From an uncultured Prevotella sp. (lineage in GTDB: Bacteria > Bacteroidota > Bacteroidia > Bacteroidales > Bacteroidaceae), in contig CAAGPV010000090.1 of assembly GCA_900771975.1 (NCBI GenBank), forward strand, positions 1 to 64,000: a DNA stretch of 64,000 nt, in the 5' to 3' direction. Positions 25,088 to 33,873 of the stretch are shown piece by piece. How positions within the stretch are numbered: position 1 is the first letter of the stretch; each line of letters starts with the position of its first letter. Both the position numbers and the translations under genes were made by a program. Under the pieces are notes generated by a model. The model was not told where the DNA came from. It did not search any database and worked only from the letters and a program-made list of their open reading frames with translations.

Positions 25088-26044
25088 ATGGGTTTATTTG
25101 GACTATTTAATAAAAACAAGAAAGAGACGCTTGACAAAGGTCTTCAGAAGACTAAGCAAAGCGTGTTTTCAAAACTTACGCGTGCCATTGCCGGCAAATC
25201 CACCGTTGACGATGACGTGTTGGACAATCTTGAAGAGATTCTCATCACTTCAGATGTGGGTGTTGACACCACCATCAAGATTATTCAGCGTATAGAGGAG
25301 CGTGTTGCGCGTGACAAATATGTGTCAACATCAGAGCTCAATGGCATTCTCCGTGAAGAAATTGCCCGCTTGATGACGGAAAATCACACCGACAACAGCG
25401 ACAATTGGGACATGCCTACCGACCATAAACCCTATGTCATCCTTGTTGTGGGAGTGAATGGCGTGGGCAAAACCACCACCATTGGCAAATTGGCTTACCA
25501 GTTCAAGAAAGCCGGCAAGAAGGTCTATCTTGGTGCAGCCGACACGTTTCGCGCTGCCGCTGTTGAGCAGATATGCATTTGGGGAGAGCGTGTAGGCGTT
25601 CCGGTGGTAAAGCAACAGATGGGCGCCGACCCTGCTTCTGTTGCCTTCGACACGCTCCAGTCGGCCAAAGCCAACGGAGCCGATGTGGTGCTGATTGATA
25701 CTGCCGGACGATTGCACAACAAAGTGGGCTTGATGAATGAGCTCAAGAAGATAAAGGATGTCATGAAGAAAGTGTTGCCCGAAGCTCCCGATGAGGTGAT
25801 GCTCGTCCTTGACGGCAGTACGGGACAGAATGCTTTCGAGCAAGCTAAGCAGTTTTCGGCCGTCACCCAAATCACGTCTCTTGCCATTACCAAGTTGGAC
25901 GGCACGGCCAAGGGCGGTGTTGTCATTGGTATCAGCGACCAGTTGAAGGTGCCTGTAAAGTATATTGGTTTGGGAGAAGGAATGGAAGACTTGCAGCTCT
26001 TCAACAAAGAACAGTTTGTAGATAGCCTTTTTAAGCAAGATTAA
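25088..26044 (+). CDS. ftsY: Signal recognition particle receptor FtsY
   Basis: A 318-residue GTPase that docks SRP-ribosome complexes at the membrane. The N domain (about 10-95) and G domain (about 108-318) are complete: GVNGVGKTTT (G1), DTFRAAA, DTAGRL (G3), TKLDGTAKGG (G4). The acidic A domain of enterobacterial FtsY is missing, as in most Bacteroidota; the basic N-terminus may bind the membrane instead. The stop is one base before the rimO start codon. Confidence 0.96.
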   Translation: MGLFGLFNKNKKETLDKGLQKTKQSVFSKLTRAIAGKSTVDDDVLDNLEEILITSDVGVDTTIKIIQRIEERVARDKYVSTSELNGILREEIARLMTENHTDNSDNWDMPTDHKPYVILVVGVNGVGKTTTIGKLAYQFKKAGKKVYLGAADTFRAAAVEQICIWGERVGVPVVKQQMGADPASVAFDTLQSAKANGADVVLIDTAGRLHNKVGLMNELKKIKDVMKKVLPEAPDEVMLVLDGSTGQNAFEQAKQFSAVTQITSLAITKLDGTAKGGVVIGISDQLKVPVKYIGLGEGMEDLQLFNKEQFVDSLFKQD

Positions 26045-26045
26045 G

Positions 26046-27353
26046 TTGAAGCACAATCAAGTAGATATCATCACTATGGGTTGTTCGAAGAACCTTGTAG
26101 ATTCCGAACAACTCATGAAGCAATTTGAAGCCAATGGTTATCGGTGTACACATGATGCCGAGCGGCCGCAAGGCGAGATAGCAGTCATCAACACCTGTGG
26201 CTTTATAGAGAGTGCCAAAGAGGAAAGTATCAACACCATTCTGAGTTTTATAGAACGGAAGAAAGCTGGCAAGCTCAACAAACTGTTTGTCATGGGGTGT
26301 CTTTCCCAACGTTATAAGGACGAGCTCGAACAGGAGCTTCCAGAGGTAGACAAGTTTTATGGCAAGTTCAACTATAAGCAGTTGCTTACCGATTTGGGTA
26401 AAGCTACACAACCCCTGTGTGACGGCAATCGCCATCTCACCACTCCCCACCATTATGCCTATGTGAAGATAGCCGAGGGATGCGACCGTCATTGTGCCTA
26501 TTGCGCTATTCCGCTCATCACTGGCAAGCACGTCAGCCGCCCGATGGAGGATGTTCTCCGTGAAGTGAAAACGCTCGTTTCGGAAGGCGTGAAAGAGTTT
26601 CAGGTGATAGAGCAAGAGCTTACCTACTATGGCGTTGACCTTGATGGCAAGCGCCACATAGCCGAACTGATAGACCGTATGGCCGATATAGAGGGTGTAG
26701 AGTGGATTCGCTTGCATTATGCCTACCCCAACCAGTTTCCGTTGGAGTTGCTCGATGTCATTCGTGAGCGTCCCAACGTTTGCAAATATCTTGATATTGC
26801 CCTGCAACACATCAGCAACCACATGCTTGACGCCATGCACCGTCACGTCACAAAGCAGGAGACCATAGACCTTGTAAAGGAAATTCGCCAGCGTGTTCCC
26901 GGCATTCATCTGCGCACAACGCTCATGGTAGGCTTTCCTGGAGAGACCGAGCAGGACTTCCGTGAGCTGATGGACTTTGTACGTTGGGCACGGTTCGAGC
27001 GCATGGGCGCCTTTGCCTATAGCGAGGAAGAAGGCACTTACAGTGCCGAACACTATGCTGACGATGTGCCAGCCGAAGTGAAACAGCGTCGTTTGGACGA
27101 GTTGATGGCCTTGCAGCAGACCATCAGTGAAGAGATAGAAGCCGAAAAGATAGGTCAGACGATGCGTGTCATTGTTGACCGTCGCGAAGGCGATTACTAC
27201 ATAGCTCGTAGCCAGTTCTGTTCTCCTGAAGTTGACCCTGAGGTGTTGTTGCCGGTAGCCGAGAAGCGCCTCCGTATTGGCAATTTCTATGATGTGCGTG
27301 TAACCGATAGTTCGGAGTTTGACCTTTTGGCCACCACCCGCCTCAATCAATAA
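26046..27353 (+). CDS. rimO: Ribosomal protein S12 methylthiotransferase RimO
   Basis: A 435-residue radical SAM enzyme that methylthiolates an aspartate of ribosomal protein S12. The start is TTG, one base after the ftsY stop, and no ATG is available near it before the first conserved segment. The UPF0004 cluster cysteines are 13, 51 and 85; the radical SAM cysteines are 146, 150 and 153 (CDRHCAYCAIP). A TRAM domain ends the protein. Its tight link to ftsY suggests coupled translation. Confidence 0.95.
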   Translation: MKHNQVDIITMGCSKNLVDSEQLMKQFEANGYRCTHDAERPQGEIAVINTCGFIESAKEESINTILSFIERKKAGKLNKLFVMGCLSQRYKDELEQELPEVDKFYGKFNYKQLLTDLGKATQPLCDGNRHLTTPHHYAYVKIAEGCDRHCAYCAIPLITGKHVSRPMEDVLREVKTLVSEGVKEFQVIEQELTYYGVDLDGKRHIAELIDRMADIEGVEWIRLHYAYPNQFPLELLDVIRERPNVCKYLDIALQHISNHMLDAMHRHVTKQETIDLVKEIRQRVPGIHLRTTLMVGFPGETEQDFRELMDFVRWARFERMGAFAYSEEEGTYSAEHYADDVPAEVKQRRLDELMALQQTISEEIEAEKIGQTMRVIVDRREGDYYIARSQFCSPEVDPEVLLPVAEKRLRIGNFYDVRVTDSSEFDLLATTRLNQ

Positions 27354-27369
27354 TCCATCAGAAAACATC

Positions 27370-27657
27370 ATGAACAATAAGGAGTTTATAACGAAACTTG
27401 CAATGGAAACGGGTCGCTCGCAGATAGAAACCCAGAAGATGATGCAAACCGTCGTGAAGGCGATGGGCGAACGGTTCAGTGATGGCGAGAGTGTGCTTGT
27501 TTCCGGTTTCGGCAGCTTTGAAGTGAAGAAGCGAATGGAGCGCATCATGGTCAATCCGTCCACAGGCTTGCGAATGATAGTGCCGCCAAAACTGGTGTTG
27601 GGCTTCCGTCCTACTGCCACCGTAAAGGAAAAACTGAAGAAAGGAGGCGACGCTTAA
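27370..27657 (+). CDS. HU-family DNA-binding protein
   Basis: A 95-residue HU/IHF-type protein starting MNNKEFITKLAMETG; the frame extends upstream into the end of rimO but that part is not coding. It has the expected helix pair, the strand VSGFGSFEVKKR and the arm region NPSTGLRMIVPPKLVLGFRP, in which a Pro follows the usual turn. The end is basic (KEKLKKGGDA). It is directly followed, with no gap, by the start codon of a larger HU-like protein, so the two are probably made together. Confidence 0.92.
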   Translation: MNNKEFITKLAMETGRSQIETQKMMQTVVKAMGERFSDGESVLVSGFGSFEVKKRMERIMVNPSTGLRMIVPPKLVLGFRPTATVKEKLKKGGDA

Positions 27658-28923
27658 ATGGCACGTACATCCTTACAGATTATTGCAGAGAGCCTTGCCA
27701 AGCGTCACGGACTCACCCAGAAAGAAGCTGAGCGGTTTTTGGCGACTGCCTTCTCGGTGCTTCATGCGGGCTTGGATGCCGACAAGCAGGTGAAGGTGAA
27801 AGGTCTCGGCACGTTTAAGGTGATAGCCGTCAAGAGCAGGGAAAGTGTGGATGTCAACACACAGGAGCGCATGGTTATTGCTGGTCACAACAAGGTGACG
27901 TTTACGCCCGATGCTTCTATGAAGGAACTGGTCAACAAACCTTTTTCCGCTTATAAGACCGAAGTGTTGCATGATGGCGTGGATTTGGGAGCAATTGACC
28001 GCAAATATGGTATTGACACCAGCGAAGACCCACAAATCGAGCCGCAGTCGGACGCAGAAACGGTTGTTGAAGAGCCAGTTCAAAAAGAGGTTCCCTCAGA
28101 AGCGCCTTCTGCCGTTGAACCGACAACCCCAGAAGAGACAGTTCCAGCATCTCCCTTGAGAGTAGTAGAGAAACCAGTGTCAGCCCCACTTTCAGAGCAA
28201 GACGAAGTTCCACCTACCGATGGACAGACTTCCGAAGCATCACCTGTTTCTCCACAGGCGGCAGACGAAAAGGAAGAAAAGATTGGCGTAGAACAACCTG
28301 TCGAAGTTGCTGCAGCCAAGCCGGAAAGCCAGCCTTTGTCAGTTGTGAGCCAAGCCGAAAAGCCGAAAACCGTATCGTTGAATGAGCAGAAAGCCCCTGA
28401 AGCAACAACGGAAGACGTCGATGAACCAGAGGGCGAGTCAGAGGAAGCCCCCGAAATGTCCTCCCGTAAGCGTTATTTGTGGATAGCGGTTTTGGGCTTG
28501 CTTATTGTTTTGGCGGTAGTGGGCTATTTCTTCTATAACAACTGGCAGGCTCAGCAAGCGCCAATGCCCATTGCCCGGCAAGTGGCAAAGCCTCGCTCGG
28601 CGGTTCAACCTGCCCCACGTGTGGCAGACACGTTGGCAACAAAGCCTCAACCAGCGGCCGTTCAGCCAAAGAACGACACCGCCACCATCGATTTCGATAA
28701 GATTAACAAAGACCCGTTGGTAAAGCATGGCGCCTATCGCATAGTAGGTGTAGACACGGTGATCCGGCTGAAGAAGGGTCAGACCATGAAGAAATATTGC
28801 GACCACACCTTGGGTAGCCTGATGATTGTCTACTTCCAGGCCCTTAACGGAAAGGAAACCATGGGCGAAGGAGAGCTGATGAAGGTTCCGAAAGTGGAGG
28901 TCAAGAAGCGTTTAAGGAAGTAA
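27658..28923 (+). CDS. Membrane-anchored HU-like protein with LysM-like C-terminus
   Basis: A 421-residue protein with a three-part layout. Residues 1-95 are an HU-like DNA-binding domain (VKVKGLGTFKVIAVKSRESV; arm region around 60-80). Residues about 120-270 are a disordered linker rich in Pro, Glu, Val and Ser. Residues 273-293 form one membrane helix (YLWIAVLGLLIVLAVVGYFF). The rest is outside: a Pro/Ala/Gln-rich stretch, then about 357-421 (RLKKGQTMKKYCDHTLGS, YFQALNG, LMKVPKVEV), which looks like a LysM-type fold. With positive residues before the helix the HU part should stay in the cytoplasm. It could tether DNA to the envelope; this is inference. Confidence 0.85.
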   Translation: MARTSLQIIAESLAKRHGLTQKEAERFLATAFSVLHAGLDADKQVKVKGLGTFKVIAVKSRESVDVNTQERMVIAGHNKVTFTPDASMKELVNKPFSAYKTEVLHDGVDLGAIDRKYGIDTSEDPQIEPQSDAETVVEEPVQKEVPSEAPSAVEPTTPEETVPASPLRVVEKPVSAPLSEQDEVPPTDGQTSEASPVSPQAADEKEEKIGVEQPVEVAAAKPESQPLSVVSQAEKPKTVSLNEQKAPEATTEDVDEPEGESEEAPEMSSRKRYLWIAVLGLLIVLAVVGYFFYNNWQAQQAPMPIARQVAKPRSAVQPAPRVADTLATKPQPAAVQPKNDTATIDFDKINKDPLVKHGAYRIVGVDTVIRLKKGQTMKKYCDHTLGSLMIVYFQALNGKETMGEGELMKVPKVEVKKRLRK

Positions 28924-28939
28924 GTGGTTACTTCCTTTT
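28914..28939 (+). terminator. Hairpin across the stop codon of the HU-anchor gene
   Basis: A 10-bp perfect stem (AAGGAAGTAA with TTACTTCCTT) with a GTGG loop spans the stop codon and is followed by TTATCC. The T run is short, so it is a likely but weak terminator. It also covers the 3' end of the convergent nudC gene. Confidence 0.55.
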
Positions 28940-29713
28940 ATCCCCTTCGTTCAACCAGTTGTCGAGTAGTTTGCGTGCAATGCTGAGTTTTTCGGGAATG
29001 GTGGGAAGGTTGTTTTTGTTGAACCAAGCCCCCTTGCTCAGTTCGGAGCGTTGCAGATGTACTTCACCACTCACGTAGTCGGCATTAAATCCCACCATCA
29101 GTCCGCAAGGGTAGGGCCACGGTTGCGACCCGAAATAGCGCAGATTGGTAATGGTGAGCCCTGTTTCTTCCATCACTTCGCGGCGTACCGCCTCTTCTAG
29201 CGTCTCTCCCGTTTCCACAAATCCGGCCACAAGTCCGTAGAAATCGCCTTTGAAATTGCGTGCGTGCACCAGCAATACGTCATCTCCCCGATGGATGAGC
29301 ACGATGATGGCAGTGGCCAGTTGCGGCCAGACCTCTTTTCCGCAGTTGGTGCAACGTTTGGAAATGTCGGTGTGCAACTTCATGGGAGCGCCACAAACAC
29401 CACAAAACTGTGTGCTCTTGTCCCAATAAAGAATTTCCTGACACTTTCCAGCTTTCAGATAAAGTTCTTTTGAAAGCTTGTAGAAGGACGGGCGCAATCC
29501 GCACATTTCATAGCGTTCTTGGTTGGTGATGGGGGCATCTATGCTCACGGTTCTCACCTCAGTGCCGTCGTCCATCGGTGTTATGCGGTGTGGCGTTTGC
29601 CATTCTTTCAACGTGATGGGGCACTCTTCGCTTAGCGGAATGGTGTAGGTGCCGTCCCCATTCTTTTCCAACATGACGTCGGTTTTACAGAAAACAAACC
29701 AATATTTTTTCAT
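28928..29713 (-). CDS. nudC: NAD(H) diphosphatase / deNADding enzyme NudC
   Basis: A 261-residue Nudix hydrolase that cleaves NADH, or the NAD cap from RNA, to give NMN. The zinc site is cysteines 104, 107, 121 and 124; the Nudix box runs from about 164 to 186 (GFVETGETLEEA, then REVMEETG); the NudC-specific SQPWPYP is at 196-202. The family hallmark is therefore complete. Its ATG overlaps the stop of the upstream 5'-nucleotidase by 4 bases, so both nucleotide-degrading enzymes share a transcript. Confidence 0.93.
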   Translation of the reverse strand: MKKYWFVFCKTDVMLEKNGDGTYTIPLSEECPITLKEWQTPHRITPMDDGTEVRTVSIDAPITNQERYEMCGLRPSFYKLSKELYLKAGKCQEILYWDKSTQFCGVCGAPMKLHTDISKRCTNCGKEVWPQLATAIIVLIHRGDDVLLVHARNFKGDFYGLVAGFVETGETLEEAVRREVMEETGLTITNLRYFGSQPWPYPCGLMVGFNADYVSGEVHLQRSELSKGAWFNKNNLPTIPEKLSIARKLLDNWLNEGDKRK

Positions 29714-31431
29714 TTTTCTTCACCAAAAAGTAGTTTTCTATCTCGTTCTGCTGCCGGTTTTGTCCATGCTTCCGGTACAAATCTCCAGTTGTTGTGAGCT
29801 TTTGGGTTGATGGTGCCCAAGCGTTCTATCTCTTGCATGAGGTAGTAGCGCTGGTCTTTTTCGCTTTCCCAAACGATTCTTCCCTGGAGCGAATCGCGGG
29901 GAATGCCCGCCCCTTTGGTGAGCAGTTCGCCGCCGCCGTTGCCCCGATAGCTGTTGACCGCCACGCGATACCAGCGTCCTTCGTCGAAGGGCTGTCCGTT
30001 GCTCAGCTGGAGTATGCGCACTTTCTGTCCGTCGGGTTTGGTTACATCCACTTCATAGTCGATGCCTGTAGCCGAATCGAAGTTGAAAGAGAAGTTCTTG
30101 AAGCCCATCCTCTGTTGGTCGTTATAGGTGTGTGCGTTCAGCAGAAGCAGGTGGTCGTCGGGAGAAGTCATAGTGTTGCACCACAGGTCGTAGCTCATTT
30201 CGAGGTGTTTGCGTATTTCTTCGCCCGTCATGCGCATCACATACAGCTGGTTTTCATACTTGTAGAGGTTGAACATTTCGCCGACGGTGATGTCGCCTTG
30301 CGGGATTGTGGTGTTGAACGTAAGTGGGGCGGTGAAAGAGATGTCCGCTCCGGTAATGCTCAGCTGCAAGTCTTGTATTAAGTCGGTGAGTGCGGAGCTG
30401 CCGAAAAAGCAGTCTTTGCTATCGAGCGACTGGCTGAGCGTGCCCACTTTCCGATTGACATAAGCCTTCACGCTGTCTATTTGTGGTTGGAAATGTGCCA
30501 TATATTGTTCGTCGACAGGCAGGTCGCCCACTTCTACAAGTTTTCCGTTTTTCTGTCCGACGGTCCATTTTCCGTTTTTGCAGACAAGTTGCAGCTCAGC
30601 ATCAGCTATGCGCATGGCGTTGTTGGCAGGGTCCAGACAGAGCACGTTGCCCACTGTTTCTTGTCTTGGTGTGTGGTCGTGGCCAAAGAAGATGACGTCA
30701 AATCCGGGTATTTGTTCTGCCACTTTGCGTGTGGCATCCTCGTCGTAGTCGGCCGTACGGATGCCACCGTCCCATCCGCTATGGAAGAGTCCCACCAGCA
30801 CATCGGGTTTTTCATGTTCTTTGATGTATTTCGCCCACTGCCGTGCAGTGCTTACCATTTCGTCAAACCTCAGTCCTTGCCACAGTTGTTCTTTGAGCCA
30901 GTTGGGAATGGCTGGGGTGATCATTCCCAAGACGGCCACCTTCACTCCCTGTCGTTCTATTATAGTATAAGGTGGAAGGTAGGGTTGTCCTGTAGCGGTG
31001 TTGATGATGTTGGCCCCCAGCATCGGGCATTTCACCTCTTTGGTCCACTTGTCGTAGACTGCATGGCCCGTTTCCACATCGTGGTTGCCCATCGTCTGTG
31101 CGTCATATCCCAAGTAGTTTACCACTTCGGCAGCGATGTTTGGCACATTGGTCTTTATGTAATTGTAGTAGTAGCATACGGGTTGGCCCTGCAGAATGTC
31201 GCCGTTGTCGAGCAGTATTACCTGTCCGCCTTGTTCTCTCAGTTGCCTGACGTAGGTGGAAACCCTTGCCAGCGACCCTTTGCTGGGTTTGTTGTTGATG
31301 AAGTCGTAGGGGAAGAAGCATCCGTGAACATCGCTTGTCTCGAGCAGATGCAGGGTGACGGTCTTGTCTTTTGCCATAGCTGAAATGTTGAAACAAAGCA
31401 TGGTCAAACATGCTAAAAGGAGTTTTTTCAT
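29710..31431 (-). CDS. Periplasmic 5'-nucleotidase / cyclic phosphodiesterase family
   Basis: A 573-residue exported metallophosphoesterase. I chose MKKLLLACLTMLCFNISAMA as start because it forms a good signal peptide; an ATG four codons upstream is possible. The N-terminal domain has LLETSDVHGCF, DNGDILQG, MGNHDVE, LFHSGWDGG and GHDHTPRQ, the metal-binding motifs; the C-terminal 5'-nucleotidase domain carries substrate-binding aromatic residues (NLYKYENQLYV, YRGNGGG). It hydrolyses nucleotides outside the cytoplasm. It is co-transcribed with nudC. Confidence 0.92.
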   Translation of the reverse strand: MKKLLLACLTMLCFNISAMAKDKTVTLHLLETSDVHGCFFPYDFINNKPSKGSLARVSTYVRQLREQGGQVILLDNGDILQGQPVCYYYNYIKTNVPNIAAEVVNYLGYDAQTMGNHDVETGHAVYDKWTKEVKCPMLGANIINTATGQPYLPPYTIIERQGVKVAVLGMITPAIPNWLKEQLWQGLRFDEMVSTARQWAKYIKEHEKPDVLVGLFHSGWDGGIRTADYDEDATRKVAEQIPGFDVIFFGHDHTPRQETVGNVLCLDPANNAMRIADAELQLVCKNGKWTVGQKNGKLVEVGDLPVDEQYMAHFQPQIDSVKAYVNRKVGTLSQSLDSKDCFFGSSALTDLIQDLQLSITGADISFTAPLTFNTTIPQGDITVGEMFNLYKYENQLYVMRMTGEEIRKHLEMSYDLWCNTMTSPDDHLLLLNAHTYNDQQRMGFKNFSFNFDSATGIDYEVDVTKPDGQKVRILQLSNGQPFDEGRWYRVAVNSYRGNGGGELLTKGAGIPRDSLQGRIVWESEKDQRYYLMQEIERLGTINPKAHNNWRFVPEAWTKPAAERDRKLLFGEEK

Positions 31432-31453
31432 AATAAGCACCATTTGTCTTCTG

Positions 31454-31461
31454 CAAATTTA
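31454..31461 (-). promoter_or_regulatory. -7 box of the 5'-nucleotidase-nudC pair
   Basis: TAAATTTG on the minus strand fits the consensus and lies 22 bases before the chosen ATG. The alternative upstream ATG would be only 10 bases from it. Confidence 0.55.
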
Positions 31462-31559
31462 CAAATAAAAAGCCGACAAGGCGTCGGTTATGGATGGGAA
31501 TTTTGTTCTCGGCACAGTTTTTGCAGCAATGCTATTAGAATAAAAAAGGAGGCATAATT

Positions 31560-32249
31560 ATGGCATTTATCGATTATTATAAGATTTTGGGCGTGTCGAA
31601 AGACATTCCGCAGAAGGATGTTCGTGAGGCTTACCGCAAACGCGCCAAGCAGTTTCACCCCGACCTTCACCCTAATGACCCTAAGGCCAAGGCCAAGTTT
31701 CAGGCTTTGAACGAAGCCTATGATGTTATTTCCGACCCGCAAAAGCGTGCTAAGTATGACAAGTATGGCCAGCAATGGAAGAATGCTGAGGCCTATGAGC
31801 AGGCTGGAGCACAGGGTTTTGGCGGTTTCGGTCATGGTGCAGGGGGAAATCCTTTTGAGGGATTCGACTTCTCAGGATTTACATCTGGTGGAGGAGGATT
31901 TTCCAGTTTCTTCCAGGATTTGTTTGGGGGCGGTGCGCGTTCGTCACGTCGTCAGCAGTCAGCCTACACCCGTCAGAACACTGGCGAGATGGATGCAACG
32001 GTTGGTATCGACCTTTATACCGCCTTGTTGGGAGGTAAAGTCATCATTTCGTTGAGCAACGGCCACAAGATTAGGCTCACCGTGAAACCTGAAACCCAAA
32101 ACGGGACGAGGGTGCGCTTGCGTGGCAAGGGCTATGACAGGGGCGATGGCACGTTTGGCGACCTCATCATCACCTACAATGTAAAGTTGCCTACCAACCT
32201 CACCGAGCGTCAGAAGCAACTGCTCATGCAGATGCGTGACGGTTGTTAA
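31560..32249 (+). CDS. DnaJ-domain protein, short CbpA-like form
   Basis: A 229-residue co-chaperone. The J domain covers residues 4-70 with HPD at 38-40 (FHPDLHP). A Gly/Phe-rich linker runs from about 85 to 125 (GAQGFGGFGHGAGGNPFEGF). Then comes only the first C-terminal substrate-binding domain, (DATVGIDLYTALLGGKVIIS, TRVRLRGKGYDRGDG). A full CbpA/DnaJ is about 300-380 residues, so this lacks the second beta domain and the dimerisation end. It should still stimulate DnaK. There is no zinc-finger domain. Confidence 0.88.
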   Translation: MAFIDYYKILGVSKDIPQKDVREAYRKRAKQFHPDLHPNDPKAKAKFQALNEAYDVISDPQKRAKYDKYGQQWKNAEAYEQAGAQGFGGFGHGAGGNPFEGFDFSGFTSGGGGFSSFFQDLFGGGARSSRRQQSAYTRQNTGEMDATVGIDLYTALLGGKVIISLSNGHKIRLTVKPETQNGTRVRLRGKGYDRGDGTFGDLIITYNVKLPTNLTERQKQLLMQMRDGC

Positions 32250-32263
32250 AGCCGAAACTATTC

Positions 32264-33814
32264 CTATTTCTTTTTGTTAGTAGAAGTCTTACTTGCCGTG
32301 GTTGCACTCTTTTGGGGAGTTGCAGCCGCGGTTTTTTTCTTGTTTGAAGTGGTTGTAGTTGCCGGTTTCTTGGTTGTTGTGGCGGTTGTCTTTTTGGTTG
32401 AAGAGGCATTGCTGGCAGCCGGTTTCTTTGCTGTTGATGGTTTGCTGGCAGTGGCTTTGGGCTTAGAAGCGGTTGCTTGCGCCTTGGCCGGAGCCGGTTG
32501 TGCAGCCGGAGCAGGGGCAGCAGCGGGAGCACCCGTTTTGGTCATGTTGAGCGAGAGGATGGTTCCGTTGTTGTCGACAAGGGCCTTTATTTGGAAATAG
32601 TTTTGTGCATTGCTGCCGTTTTGCAGGTTTTGTGAAAGCCGTGCAGGCACTTCTATTTCATAGTTGTAGCCGTCTTTGCCGTTGTATTGTTTGCTCACTT
32701 TAGGGTTGGCGTTGTCCAAGTGCCAGTTTAGGCGTGTTACATTCTCGTACAAATGGTTCATGAACGCCACCACCTCTGTGGCAGGTGCATTCTGCTTGTC
32801 GTTGAAATGCGAGAGCGACGGGTTCAGCGTGGCTGCCAGTTTCCCCTCGTTGTGTCCGTTCATGGCTTGCAGCATGGCGCGTATAGCGCTGAAAGCCTTG
32901 CTGCGTTCACCGTCGTTGACGTCTGTCACCACCCATTTCTTGATGGCTTCGTCCGCTTCTGCGGCATGTGCTCCGTTGGGGTGTTCCATCTTGTAGGCAG
33001 CATAAGCATCGGCACTGTTGCCGTTGATGGCTGCTTGCCAGTCAAGGGCGTCTATCTTGGCCAAGGCCTGTGAGCGGAAGGGAGAGTTGGGATGTCCGTC
33101 AAGATATTGCTTGTAAGCCTCTTTGGTGTTGCGGGTGAGGGCGTCGGTCCATTCGCTGTCTTTTTGTGCAAGCATCTTCAGGCGGTGTTCCACCGAGTCG
33201 ATGTGTGCTTGGTCGGCGTCTTTATAGGAGTTGAGATAGGTCTGCAGCTCTGTGGGGTCGGTGCTCATCATGGCCTTTTCGTAGCTTCGCTGCTCGTTAG
33301 CCCTCATGCCGTCGTAGTAGAGGTAGAGCATGACGGCGCAGAAGATGGCCGCTATGAGGAACGAAACCAGAAGTGTGCTGTTTTTCTTTTGGGGTTTCTT
33401 GGCCTTTGGCTTGTCGCCTATTGGTCGAGCTGTCACCACTTCTTCGTCGTTGCCCAAAGGCTCTGCCGTGACCACATCCTCCTCAGGAGTGGCTATCACG
33501 GGTTCTTCTTCGGGTTGTTCTTCTATGGGTTGTGACGGTGTTTCGGCACGCTCGTCTGTGGCATCCACGGTGTTGACGGGTTGTTGGGCATTTGGTTGCT
33601 GGTTGAGTGTTTCTTCAGGGGTAGGTTGTTTGCTCCTGGTGGGCTGCTCGTCCAGTCGGTGATAGCAGTTAGGACAGATGCCGTCGCTTTTGAAATGTAT
33701 TTCTCCACAATGGGGACATTTGATGATGTGTCCGGCAATTTCAACCCCGCAACTGGGGCAGACGGGTGCTTTGTCGCTAACTTGGTGGCCGCACTCAGGG
33801 CATTTGATAATCAT
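32264..33814 (-). CDS. Zinc-ribbon membrane protein with Ala/Lys/Thr-rich tail
   Basis: A 516-residue protein; I start it at MIIKCPECGHQVSD, since the frame upstream is poor. Two zinc ribbons are visible: CPECG...CPSCG in residues 5-22 and CPHCG...CPNCY in 33-51. A Pro/Glu/Gln-rich linker follows, then one membrane helix (LLVSFLIAAIFCAVMLYLYY, about residue 157-176) and a helical region with EAYKQYLDGHPNSP-like repeats (about 190-330). The last 90 residues are made almost only of Ala, Lys, Thr, Ser and Pro. The function is unknown; the ribbon end is probably cytoplasmic. Confidence 0.8.
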   Translation of the reverse strand: MIIKCPECGHQVSDKAPVCPSCGVEIAGHIIKCPHCGEIHFKSDGICPNCYHRLDEQPTRSKQPTPEETLNQQPNAQQPVNTVDATDERAETPSQPIEEQPEEEPVIATPEEDVVTAEPLGNDEEVVTARPIGDKPKAKKPQKKNSTLLVSFLIAAIFCAVMLYLYYDGMRANEQRSYEKAMMSTDPTELQTYLNSYKDADQAHIDSVEHRLKMLAQKDSEWTDALTRNTKEAYKQYLDGHPNSPFRSQALAKIDALDWQAAINGNSADAYAAYKMEHPNGAHAAEADEAIKKWVVTDVNDGERSKAFSAIRAMLQAMNGHNEGKLAATLNPSLSHFNDKQNAPATEVVAFMNHLYENVTRLNWHLDNANPKVSKQYNGKDGYNYEIEVPARLSQNLQNGSNAQNYFQIKALVDNNGTILSLNMTKTGAPAAAPAPAAQPAPAKAQATASKPKATASKPSTAKKPAASNASSTKKTTATTTKKPATTTTSNKKKTAAATPQKSATTASKTSTNKKK

Positions 33815-33873
33815 GATAGTTATGTGTTTTTTGAAAGTGGTGACTTGTTGATGGGGTGTTTGTTGGTTTGTTG

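Noticed and set aside
26031..27620. A 529-codon open frame on the minus strand opposite rimO
   Set aside because: It has no conserved motif or sensible composition and mirrors the codon bias of rimO, whose cysteine motifs are complete. It is a shadow frame.
31556..31835. Small protein opposite the DnaJ-like gene
   Set aside because: The hydrophobic stretch is the complement of the J-domain codons; the J domain with HPD is clearly the real product.
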